A stretch of DNA of 6,280 bases from Bacteroidota bacterium (GTDB lineage: Bacteria > Bacteroidota > Bacteroidia > Chitinophagales > Chitinophagaceae). Within the stretch, counting starts at the first letter, position 1. The number at the start of each line of letters is the position of its first letter. Below the pieces are notes generated by a model. It ran no database searches. It saw only the letters and a list, made by a program, of their open reading frames with translations, and was not told where the DNA came from. Position numbers and translations under genes: made by a program. Below are positions 1 to 5,717 of this stretch, one piece after another. The DNA lies in contig JAKPBL010000091.1 of the NCBI GenBank assembly GCA_029778965.1, forward strand, positions 1 to 6,280. The letters run 5' to 3'.

Positions 1-668
1 ACCAGCGCACCCGGCGCCGCCATCAGGCTGGCCATGATCAGCTTGGGCGCCAGGTCCATACCCGCCTGTACGCCCATGTTCGCATAAACCACCAGGATGC
101 CGCCCGCAATGCAGGCCATGCTGCCGCTCATGCTGGCCAGCAGCTCGCTCATGGTCATGGTGGGAATATAGGGACGGATCATCACCTGGGCTTCCACCTG
201 CCCCACGAAAGCGCTGGCTACATTACTCAGCGCTTCGGCGCCGCTTACCCGCATCACCCAGTTCATGGCACGGGCGATCAATGCCACAATTCTTTGCATG
301 ATGCCGAAATGATAGAATACCGCTACCAGCGCGCATACCAGTATGATGGTGGCCGTTACATTAAACGCGAACACAAAGCCCGATACCGCATAATTGGCGA
401 TGCCTCCGTCGGGCGTGGGCGTGGCAATACCGCCATACACAAAGGAAGCGCCCTGCCGGGCGAAATGCTCAATCTTTTCCATGCCCCTGCCCAGGTACTG
501 AAAAAACCGCGTAACCGCCGGTACTTTCAATATCAGCACGGCAAGAACAAGCTGCAAAGCCAGCCCGCTGCCAACAACCCGCAGGTTTATTCTTTTCTTA
601 TTGTTGGAAAAAAGCCAGGCAATACCCAGAATCAGCAGAATGCCCAGAACTCCCTGGAAGCGCGCCAT
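1..668 (-). CDS. Concentrative nucleoside transporter (CNT/NupC family), N-terminal part, cut by window edge
   Basis: Inner-membrane cation-coupled nucleoside importer of the CNT family. The first 222 residues are visible, read leftward from an ATG at 668; the C-terminal half, with the second half of the substrate site, lies off the left edge. What is seen: hydrophobic helices at about residues 5-20 and 33-48, a segment with FVYGG (76-80), a long hydrophobic stretch at about 94-120, then the HP1-like hairpin with GQVEA at 156-160 followed by MIRPY (163-167), and the small-residue-rich stretch SMSGSMACIAGG (179-190). In the Vibrio cholerae CNT the equivalent GQTE residues contact the nucleobase (family knowledge from memory). 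Here Thr is Val and the usual following Pro is Gln, so specificity is not predicted. The start fits because the hydrophobic N-terminus follows at once and the divergent mqnE promoter sits directly upstream. The family call is strong; substrate is unknown. Confidence 0.9.
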   Translation of the reverse strand, partial: MARFQGVLGILLILGIAWLFSNNKKRINLRVVGSGLALQLVLAVLILKVPAVTRFFQYLGRGMEKIEHFARQGASFVYGGIATPTPDGGIANYAVSGFVFAFNVTATIILVCALVAVFYHFGIMQRIVALIARAMNWVMRVSGAEALSNVASAFVGQVEAQVMIRPYIPTMTMSELLASMSGSMACIAGGILVVYANMGVQAGMDLAPKLIMASLMAAPGAL

Positions 669-679
669 GCAGTATCGTT

Positions 680-708
680 TTTGTTCACCCCAAGATAGTA
701 TAACTTTG
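680..708 (+). promoter_or_regulatory. Bacteroidota-type promoter for mqnE
   Basis: A -33-like TTTG at 680-683 is followed after 17 bp by TAACTTTG at 701-708, an exact match to the Bacteroidota -7 consensus TAnnTTTG. Transcription would start near 713-716, leaving a leader of about 12 nt before the mqnE ATG at 727. No strong Shine-Dalgarno is present (only a GGAAG at 719-723), which is normal for this phylum. The element also supports ATG 727 as the start rather than the upstream in-frame ATG at 601, which lies inside the divergent transporter gene. Confidence 0.65.
690..697 (-). promoter_or_regulatory. Possible -7 element for the nucleoside transporter gene
   Basis: On the minus strand this reads TATCTTGG, one mismatch from the Bacteroidota TAnnTTTG element, and lies 21 bp upstream of the transporter ATG. 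I see no TTG at the expected -33 distance, so this is a weak call based on position. Confidence 0.25.
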
Positions 709-726
709 TCACTGAAACGGAAGCAC

Positions 727-1857
727 ATGACAACGTCGGTTTACAATGCATTGGCAACAAACAACAGCACCCTGCAGCGCATAGGCCAGAAAGTGATAGA
801 CGGAACACGGATCAGCCCGGACGAAGGCGTTTACCTCTTCGAGCACGGTTCTGTGGCCTGGCTGGGCGCCCTGGCCAACCATGTGCGGGAGCAAAAACAC
901 GGCAATAACACCTATTTCAACCGGAACTTCCATATCGAACCCACCAATGTCTGTGTGTTCAGTTGTAAATTCTGCTCTTATTCGCGCCTCTATGCGCACA
1001 AGGAAGAGGGCTGGGAGCTGACCACCGACCAGATGCTCGACATCGTTAAGAAATACGACGGCCAGCCGGTTACCGAAGTACATATTGTAGGGGGTGTACA
1101 CCCCAAGCTCACCATGGCTTTCTTCAAAGACCTGCTGCAGAAGATCCGGGCGCACCGGCCCGATCTGCACATCAAGGCGTTTACACCGGTGGAGCTGGAC
1201 TATATGTTCCGCAAGGCGAAGCTGACGCCGGAAGAAGGCATGCGCGAATTGCACGAAGCGGGACTTGATTCTTTACCCGGTGGCGGCGCCGAGATCTTTG
1301 CACCCGAAATCCGCTCGCAGATCTGCGACGATAAAGTGGATGCGGAAGGCTGGCTGCGCATTCACCGCGCGGCGCACAACCTCGGCATGCACAGCAATGC
1401 CACCATGCTGTACGGGCATATCGAAACCTATGCGCATCGTATCGATCACATGGAAAGGCTGCGTAGCCTGCAGGACGAAACCGGCGGCTTCAACACTTTC
1501 ATCCCGCTCAAGTTCCGCAACAAAGACAACGAGATGAGTTATGTGCCCGAATCCAGCACGGTGGAAGACATGAAGATGTATGCGATGGCCCGCATTTACA
1601 TGGATAATTTCCCCCACCTGAAAGCGTACTGGCCTATGCTGGGTCGCAACAAGGCGCAGCTTACGTTGTCGTTCGGCGTCAATGATATCGACGGCACGAT
1701 CGACGACTCTACCAAGATCTATTCGATGGCCGGTTCGGAAGAACAGAATCCCTCGATGACCACCGAGCAACTGGTGACGCTGATCCGCCAGGCCGGCCGC
1801 AAACCGGTAGAGCGTGATACGTTGTACAAAGTGGTGAAGGAATTTGAAATGGCTTGA
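727..1857 (+). CDS. mqnE: Aminofutalosine synthase MqnE (radical SAM, futalosine menaquinone pathway)
   Basis: Cytosolic radical SAM enzyme that joins 3-[(1-carboxyvinyl)oxy]benzoate (the MqnA product) to the adenosyl group of SAM to make aminofutalosine, in the alternative menaquinone route. The product is 376 residues, a normal length. The cluster motif CX3CX2C is at Cys76, Cys80 and Cys83 (CVFSCKFC), preceded by HIEPTN; other family landmarks are HIVGGVHP (119-126), SLPGGGAEIF (182-191), ATMLYGHIET (225-234) and FGVNDIDGT (316-324). It resembles the related MqnC and CofH, but PGGGAEIF and the overall pattern favour MqnE. The reading frame is open further upstream, to an ATG at 601, but ATG 727 lies just after a promoter and outside the divergent transporter gene. 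No other mqn gene is in the window, so the pathway is presumably completed elsewhere, as is common in Bacteroidota. It appears to be transcribed alone. Confidence 0.95.
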   Translation: MTTSVYNALATNNSTLQRIGQKVIDGTRISPDEGVYLFEHGSVAWLGALANHVREQKHGNNTYFNRNFHIEPTNVCVFSCKFCSYSRLYAHKEEGWELTTDQMLDIVKKYDGQPVTEVHIVGGVHPKLTMAFFKDLLQKIRAHRPDLHIKAFTPVELDYMFRKAKLTPEEGMRELHEAGLDSLPGGGAEIFAPEIRSQICDDKVDAEGWLRIHRAAHNLGMHSNATMLYGHIETYAHRIDHMERLRSLQDETGGFNTFIPLKFRNKDNEMSYVPESSTVEDMKMYAMARIYMDNFPHLKAYWPMLGRNKAQLTLSFGVNDIDGTIDDSTKIYSMAGSEEQNPSMTTEQLVTLIRQAGRKPVERDTLYKVVKEFEMA

Positions 1858-1861
1858 GCCT

Positions 1862-2034
1862 ATGGAAAGATATTCTTGCTGCTGCTTTGCAGCAGCTTCT
1901 TATTCAGCCTTCCCGCACAAAACATACTGGGCGACTGGTACGGCCTGCTCAAACTGCCCGGCGGAAGATATAGCCGTCTGGATATTGGCAAAAACAAAAA
2001 ACTGACCCGCTTTTTTACCCGGATGAAATCTTAA
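1862..2034 (+). pseudogene. Frameshifted, truncated start of an exported-protein gene
   Basis: From 1867 the frame reads KIFLLLLCSSFLFSLPAQ, a textbook signal peptide (basic residue, hydrophobic core, small residue before a predicted cut after Ala), then NILGDWYGLLKLPGG and RLDI, and ends at TAA 2032-2034 after a basic tail. It has no ATG in frame: the only ATG (1862) is one base out of register with the Lys-Ile codons, so one lost base would explain the broken start. The G-x-W-x-G-x-L-K followed by L/R-L-D-I pattern recalls the beta-rich N-terminal domain seen in front of some secreted Bacteroidota alpha/beta hydrolases; that match is from memory and weak. After about 35 mature residues the frame stops and no continuation is convincing. 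It begins 4 bp after mqnE. Alternatives are a real small secreted peptide using a TTG start at 1876, or chance. Confidence 0.5.
1878..1896 (+). terminator. Perfect short hairpin after mqnE, possible weak terminator
   Basis: GCTGCTGC, a TTT loop and GCAGCAGC form a perfect 8-bp GC-rich stem beginning 20 nt after the mqnE stop. It is followed by TTCTTATTC, which is pyrimidine-rich but not a clean T-run, so intrinsic termination would be weak. The same bases read as Leu/Cys/Ser codons in the signal-peptide relic described next, so the hairpin may be accidental. Confidence 0.35.
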
Positions 2035-2236
2035 TGTGGCGGTAACGCTTTTTGTGGTATATTGAAAATGCATGACGCCGACGATTGCCATACCGCTCTC
2101 CGGGTGCAGTACCATTAACTGGCTGCACTTCTTCCCGTCGCAAAAGGCCTTTGGTACGTTTGCCCCGGCATGGGGCTGAAAAGCGCCACCCGGGGACGAC
2201 CATCATCCTTTCTTCAAACTTCATAAACTTTATGAT
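2035..2236. other. Stretch with no convincing gene
   Basis: Both strands were read in all frames. Plus-strand frames are broken by several stops. Two minus-strand open frames (1900-2115 and 2015-2248) have no recognisable domain, signal peptide or credible start context, and they cross the relic. It may be decayed 3' sequence of the pseudogene: one frame contains SQKAFG (about 2136-2153), vaguely like a motif in the hydrolase N-domain, but this is too short to rely on. The only ordered element I see is a promoter-like TACGTTTG at 2155-2162. Confidence 0.5.
2155..2162 (+). promoter_or_regulatory. Possible -7 element upstream of the 65-residue ORF
   Basis: TACGTTTG matches the Bacteroidota TAnnTTTG element exactly and points at the small ORF starting at 2237. 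No good TTG is found at -33 (the region has TTCTTC at about 2129-2134), and the leader would be about 70 nt. Plausible but weak. Confidence 0.3.
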
Positions 2237-2434
2237 ATGACTTCTCACAAGTCATTGCCCTCTGCCGTTACGGTGGTAATGCTTATGCTTATCATGCTGG
2301 TCGGTATTCTGGCCGAAAGGGCTTTCCTGGAAAACAACGTGACAGACGCAATGCTGCTGCTAACCGTTACCGCAGTGATCCTGACCATACGGCAAATCCC
2401 GCAGCGCAAAAGCATCAGCACTCCGGCAAACTGA
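2237..2434 (+). CDS. Hypothetical small two-TM membrane protein
   Basis: I do not recognise a named family. The 65-residue product has two hydrophobic segments, about residues 10-26 and 37-52, joined by an acidic/polar loop (AERAFLENN), with a basic tail (IRQIPQRK) after the second. By the positive-inside rule both termini would be cytoplasmic (the N-terminus has one Lys, the C-terminus several basic residues). ATG 2237 is preceded by the A/T-rich TAAACTTTATGAT and no Shine-Dalgarno, as in many genes of this phylum. Codon use (CTG, ACC, GTT, ATC) resembles its neighbours. The end overlaps the 3' end of sdaA, on the opposite strand, by 20 bp. Two clean TM segments and a stop just inside sdaA argue for a real gene, but without homologues it could be a chance ORF. 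Confidence 0.55.
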   Translation: MTSHKSLPSAVTVVMLMLIMLVGILAERAFLENNVTDAMLLLTVTAVILTIRQIPQRKSISTPAN

Positions 2435-3845
2435 TAGGGATATTGATGGCGAGGCCGCCATCGGCTGTTTCCTTGTATTTGCTGTTCATGTCCAGCGCCG
2501 TTTCCCACATGGTTTTCACCACGGTATCGAGCGATACCTTCGCATAATCGGGCGCACTTTGCAAGGCAAGCTGCGCCGCGGTAATGGCCTTGATAGCGCC
2601 CATGGTGTTGCGTTCGATGCAGGGCACCTGCACCAGCCCGCCGATCGGGTCGCAGGTAAGCCCCAGGTGATGCTCCATGGCGATCTCCGCTGCCATCAGC
2701 GCCTGCCGCTGGGTGCCACCCAGCGATTCTGTCAGCGCACCCGCCGCCATGGCGCTCGACACGCCGATCTCGGCCTGGCAGCCGCCCATGGCCGCAGAAA
2801 TGGTGGCGCCCTTTTTAAAGATGCTGCCGATCTCCGATGCCGTGAGTAAAAACTGGTTGATCTTCACGGGGTCATCGCCTCCGGCAAACACTACATAGTA
2901 AAACAATACCGCGGGTATAACCCCGGCTGCTCCATTGGTGGGCGCCGTTACCACACGACCAAAAGAAGCATTTTGCTCGTTTACCGCCAGGGCGAAACAA
3001 CTCACCCAATCGAGCGTATAGGTAAACCCGTTCCCACCTTCACGAATGGCCTTGAGCCAGCTATCGAAACCGGTATAAGACGCCTCATGCAACAGTTTCC
3101 TGTTCAGCGCCGGTGCGCGGCGTTTCACTTCGAGCCCGCCGGGAAGCACGCCCTCCTGGTGACAGCCTTTGTAAATACATTCCTGCATCACCGACCATAA
3201 CTGCGCCAGTCCCGCGCGGGTTTGGTCTTCCGGTCGCCAGCCCAGTTCGTTCTCGCTCACAATTTCATGGATGGCCAGGCCGGTTTTACGGCACCAGTGC
3301 AGTAGCTGCTCAGCAGTGTCTATCGGGAAAGGCAATTGCACCTGGTCGCTCGCCGCAGCCACCACGCCCTCTTGTTGCACAAAGCCGCCGCCCACCGAGT
3401 ACCAGGTGCTGGCCAGCTCTTCACCGGTATCGAGCCGCAGTAGAAAACTCATGGCATTGGGATGGTAAGGCAGGCTCTCCTGCACCAGGAAAACCAACTG
3501 CGTGGCCGGATCGAAATCGATGGTCTTCTCACCGCCCAGCCGCATGGTTTTATGACTGCGTAGTTGGGCGATGGTATCGTTGATGGCATCCACATCGCAG
3601 GTAACGGGGTCTTCATCGAGTAGCCCCATCATTACGGCGATGTCGGTACCGTGGCCCCGCCCCGTTTTTGCCAGCGAGCCGTACAGCAATACCGACAGCG
3701 ATACTACCTGCTGCAATTGCTGTTTATCGCGCAGTTGCTGCAGGAAAAAACGAGCGGCCCGCCAGGGCCCCAATGTATGGGAGCTCGAGGGGCCGACGCC
3801 TATCTTAAAAATATCAAAAACAGAGATCGATTCTGCTGCGGGCAT
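2415..3845 (-). CDS. sdaA: L-serine ammonia-lyase, single-chain, [4Fe-4S]
   Basis: Cytosolic iron-sulfur L-serine dehydratase that converts L-serine to pyruvate and ammonia. The 476-residue chain has the normal single-chain order: the N-terminal domain opens with [17 protein letters not shown] (8-24), and the catalytic domain carries [16 protein letters not shown] (299-314). Candidate cluster ligands are Cys356 (GGC), Cys398 (LTCDP) and Cys409 (VPCIE); their spacings of 42 and 11 equal those of the Legionella enzyme as I recall it (Cys343, 385, 396). The chain ends in a cysteine, Cys476 (SLPEC), matching the tail cysteine that occupies the active site as fourth ligand in that enzyme. The frame is intact and nothing key is missing. 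Start ATG 3845 lies 9 bp after the stop of the FKBP lipoprotein gene, with no Shine-Dalgarno, suggesting a two-gene operon transcribed leftward. Oxygen sensitivity is expected from the family. Confidence 0.96.
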   Translation of the reverse strand: MPAAESISVFDIFKIGVGPSSSHTLGPWRAARFFLQQLRDKQQLQQVVSLSVLLYGSLAKTGRGHGTDIAVMMGLLDEDPVTCDVDAINDTIAQLRSHKTMRLGGEKTIDFDPATQLVFLVQESLPYHPNAMSFLLRLDTGEELASTWYSVGGGFVQQEGVVAAASDQVQLPFPIDTAEQLLHWCRKTGLAIHEIVSENELGWRPEDQTRAGLAQLWSVMQECIYKGCHQEGVLPGGLEVKRRAPALNRKLLHEASYTGFDSWLKAIREGGNGFTYTLDWVSCFALAVNEQNASFGRVVTAPTNGAAGVIPAVLFYYVVFAGGDDPVKINQFLLTASEIGSIFKKGATISAAMGGCQAEIGVSSAMAAGALTESLGGTQRQALMAAEIAMEHHLGLTCDPIGGLVQVPCIERNTMGAIKAITAAQLALQSAPDYAKVSLDTVVKTMWETALDMNSKYKETADGGLAINIPISLPEC

Positions 3846-3854
3846 GCAGCGAAC

Positions 3855-4343
3855 TTAATCGAAATCCGCCAGTTCCACGTCAAAAATCAGCACGGAATTG
3901 GGCGGTATTGCGGTGCCGCTGCCACGGCAACCGTATCCCAGTGCCGACGGTACCAGGAGCCTGATCTTACCCCCCATATTGATTTTGGGAATGCCTATCT
4001 GCCAGCCGGGAATCAGCGTGCTCAGCACCCAGCCCGTGGTTAGTGCATCCTGGTTTTGGTCAAATACAGTTCCATTGATGAGGTGGCCCGTATACTTGAT
4101 ATAAACCCTTGAGCTTACCGTCGGAAAGCGGCCCGTACCGGGCTGGAGTACCTGGTAGTACAGGCCCGAAGGATCTTTCAGCACATTTTCCAGTTGGTGT
4201 TCCCGGATGTAATAATTAATGGAATCGACATCGTTGGCAACGGGTACATTGGCACAACTGCTGCTGGTGCTCGACTTGGAACAGGCGAGGGCCAGCACAA
4301 AAGTCCCGGCAACCAGCAACATTATCCTCAGTTTATTCATCAT
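3855..4343 (-). CDS. FKBP-type peptidyl-prolyl cis-trans isomerase lipoprotein
   Basis: Envelope-anchored prolyl isomerase, probably helping exported proteins fold. From ATG 4343 the product is 162 residues: a signal peptide with lipobox VLALAC (Cys at residue 21), then a Ser-rich linker, a helical spacer (about 40-55) and one FKBP domain to the end. The FKBP12-type active-site residues are present: Tyr84 (KYTG), Phe94-Asp95 (VFDQ), Ile111 and Trp114 (LIPGW), Tyr137 (LGYG), Ile146 (IPPN) and Phe154 (IFDVEL), so activity is likely. The frame also opens at a TTG (4352), but ATG 4343, or ATG 4340 directly after it, is preferred. The start lies about 20 bp downstream of a TATATTCG promoter-like element. 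The stop is 9 bp before sdaA. Cys139, in GYGC, replaces the Asn often found there. Whether it ends up in the inner or outer membrane cannot be read from sequence alone. Confidence 0.93.
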   Translation of the reverse strand: MMNKLRIMLLVAGTFVLALACSKSSTSSSCANVPVANDVDSINYYIREHQLENVLKDPSGLYYQVLQPGTGRFPTVSSRVYIKYTGHLINGTVFDQNQDALTTGWVLSTLIPGWQIGIPKINMGGKIRLLVPSALGYGCRGSGTAIPPNSVLIFDVELADFD

Positions 4344-4362
4344 GAAAATCAATAGTTTTGCG

Positions 4363-4370
4363 CGAATATA
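4363..4370 (-). promoter_or_regulatory. Possible -7 element for the FKBP-sdaA operon
   Basis: On the minus strand it reads TATATTCG, one mismatch from TAnnTTTG, 19 bp before ATG 4343. The -33 region lacks a clear TTG. It sits in the 106-bp gap between the FKBP gene and the 110-residue gene, which is the natural place for an operon promoter. Confidence 0.4.
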
Positions 4371-4449
4371 GCGGGATTGTACCGTTATAGACCACTATCG
4401 GGCCGAAACTGTTGCATAGCGGCCGTTCTGCCGGTTTTTTAAGGGCTCT

Positions 4450-4782
4450 TTAACGCGGGTCGGCCGATTCGGGCGCATCGTCTTCTTCCCTCGCTTTGAG
4501 TTCCAGGTAGCGTTGTTCAAACCGGTCGCGCTGGTAATACCGGTAGAAAACAGTCACAAAAGCAACAATGGTAAGCATGGCCACCAAGATCACCAGCGGG
4601 TTTACTGAATTGGCCTCCATCTTGGCTCTTTTATACCAGTCGCTCGAAAAATTCAGCAGGGTTGGTATCACAATGGCCAGGCCGAAAGGAATGCCGAAGA
4701 GCCATTGCCGCAGTTGTTTTTTCGATTTACCGCGGTTTTTCTCCCAGTATTCCATGAAGGCCTTTTCTTCCTGCGTGTACAT
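4450..4782 (-). CDS. Conserved-looking two-TM hypothetical protein
   Basis: No named function. The 110-residue product has an N-terminal charged helix (TQEEKAFMEYWEKNR, 3-17), a Lys/Arg-rich stretch (19-25), TM1 at about 27-45, a polar loop with WYKRAKMEAN (49-58), TM2 at about 62-80, and a long charged C-terminal helix (RDRFEQRYLELKAREEDD, 85-102) that could form a coiled coil. Basic residues before TM1 and after TM2 suggest both ends are cytoplasmic. The form (MYT-EE-KAFMEYWEKNR start, NPLV before TM2) matches small proteins I associate with Chitinophagaceae, from memory. ATG 4782 is preceded by AGGAAAGG (4783-4790) and a perfect TACCTTTG (4798-4805), which fixes the start. It is divergent from the HU-SPOR gene across 44 bp and precedes the FKBP-sdaA pair on the same strand, with a 106-bp gap. 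Confidence 0.85.
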   Translation of the reverse strand: MYTQEEKAFMEYWEKNRGKSKKQLRQWLFGIPFGLAIVIPTLLNFSSDWYKRAKMEANSVNPLVILVAMLTIVAFVTVFYRYYQRDRFEQRYLELKAREEDDAPESADPR

Positions 4783-4805
4783 CCTTTCCTATTTCGGCAA
4801 AGGTA
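4783..4805 (-). promoter_or_regulatory. Promoter -7 element and ribosome-binding site of the 110-residue gene
   Basis: On the minus strand, TACCTTTG (4805-4798) matches the Bacteroidota -7 consensus exactly and lies 15 bp before the ATG. The purine-rich AGGAAAGG (4790-4783) directly before the ATG is the closest thing to a Shine-Dalgarno in the window. The nearest TTG on the -33 side is about 26 bp away, longer than usual. Confidence 0.5.
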
Positions 4806-4826
4806 CGTTGCATTTTTGCTTATTTT

Positions 4827-5717
4827 GTGGACAACCAATATAGTATTGCCTTGAAAATTGATCTTTTGGTGGCCCATTTCCTGCAGGAAAACAAGCGGCT
4901 AAGCCTGCCCGGCATCGGAACATTTGCGCTGGAAGGCGGTGGCTTCAAGTTTGAGAACCAGTCAGACAGGGAAATAGATCCTTCCTTTATCGAATTCGTG
5001 AAAACGCATACCGGCAAGATGTCTTCGCTCGCGAAAAGCGATATAGAATCGTACATCATGCTGAACCGGCAGTTCCTGAATATCGGCAAGCAGATGTTTA
5101 TTGAAGGGGTGGGAACATTGGTAAAGTCGAGAGAAGGAAGCCTGGAATTCACTGCCGGCGCCATGCCGGTTGAAAGGCTGGAAGATACTTTGCCCGAAAA
5201 CAGGCCGGTTTCTGCTTTTGAAGACAAGCGCTACGAGCCGCGCAGCAACGGTTCGCGTAAAGGCGCCATCATAGGCCTGGCCGTGCTTACCATTGCACTG
5301 ATTGCGGCGGGCGTTTGGTACCTGAACCGGCAACCCGACAAACCCGAAGAAGCGGCCGTTGTTCAACCGGTTGCCGACACCGCCGTTACCGTTGCCGATA
5401 CCGGCAGCCATGCTACCCTGCTCGACAGCTTAGCATCGCATGTGAACGACTCGGCCAGACAGGGAACGGCGGTAACCGTTATTAATGGTGCCGCCGAAGA
5501 ATGGAATTTCATCATCGTTTATTCGCAGAACAGGGAATATGCGCAGCGCCGGTACGCCCAATTGAGAGAGCTGGGGAAAAGAGTAACCCTCGACAGCACG
5601 GCCGAAGGGTATGCCCGGATATATTTCAGGCTGCCGGCCACCGCAGCAGACACCCTGCGGAAGCGCGACAGCCTGGCGCGTTTTTATGCAACCCGCGTGC
5701 GGGTAGAAAAGCCCTAA
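4827..5717 (+). CDS. Membrane-anchored HU/CCDC81-type protein with SPOR-like C-terminal domain
   Basis: A 296-residue single-pass protein in three parts. Residues about 9-112 form a CCDC81-type HU module made of two similar halves: each carries a G-[IV]-G-T turn followed by a strand (LPGIGTF at 27-33; EGVGTL at 93-98). After a charged linker comes one TM helix (146-165, GAIIGLAVLTIALIAAG then WYL), then an Ala/Val/Asp-rich linker and a C-terminal alpha/beta region (226-294, beginning WNFIIVYSQNREYAQ and with the pattern YAQLRELGKRV) that looks SPOR-like. SPOR domains bind denuded peptidoglycan glycan strands. The predicted topology is HU part in the cytoplasm, SPOR-like part in the periplasm. 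The start is uncertain: there is no ATG, and I use GTG 4827; TTG 4851 and GTG 4869 are in-frame alternatives that would still keep most of the HU module. Function is inferred from architecture only. The stop overlaps the convergent sugar transferase gene by 4 bp. Confidence 0.88.
   Translation: MDNQYSIALKIDLLVAHFLQENKRLSLPGIGTFALEGGGFKFENQSDREIDPSFIEFVKTHTGKMSSLAKSDIESYIMLNRQFLNIGKQMFIEGVGTLVKSREGSLEFTAGAMPVERLEDTLPENRPVSAFEDKRYEPRSNGSRKGAIIGLAVLTIALIAAGVWYLNRQPDKPEEAAVVQPVADTAVTVADTGSHATLLDSLASHVNDSARQGTAVTVINGAAEEWNFIIVYSQNREYAQRRYAQLRELGKRVTLDSTAEGYARIYFRLPATAADTLRKRDSLARFYATRVRVEKP

Noticed and set aside
294..698. Plus-strand open frame of 134 codons
   Set aside because: It is a shadow of the nucleoside transporter gene: low-complexity, Arg/Gln/His-rich product with no domain.
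601..726. Longer mqnE start at ATG 601
   Set aside because: It would overlap the transporter's first codons on the other strand, lies upstream of the promoter, and adds 42 residues with no resemblance to MqnE.
709..1770. Minus-strand open frames opposite mqnE (181 and 165 codons)
   Set aside because: Shadow frames of a well-conserved gene in GC-rich DNA; the products look random and His/Val/Arg-rich.
1900..2248. Two minus-strand open frames across the gene-poor stretch
   Set aside because: No recognisable motif, signal peptide or start context, and they run antisense to the clearer signal-peptide relic.
4401..4424. GGCCG/CGGCC inverted repeat between the 110-residue gene and the FKBP gene
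   Set aside because: A 5-bp stem with a 14-nt loop and no T-run on the minus strand; expected by chance in GC-rich DNA, so not called a terminator or operator.
4420..4440. CGGC-CGTTCT-GCCG followed by GTTTTTT, looking like a plus-strand terminator
   Set aside because: The stem is only 4 bp, and no plus-strand gene lies upstream to be terminated; the neighbouring genes are on the minus strand.
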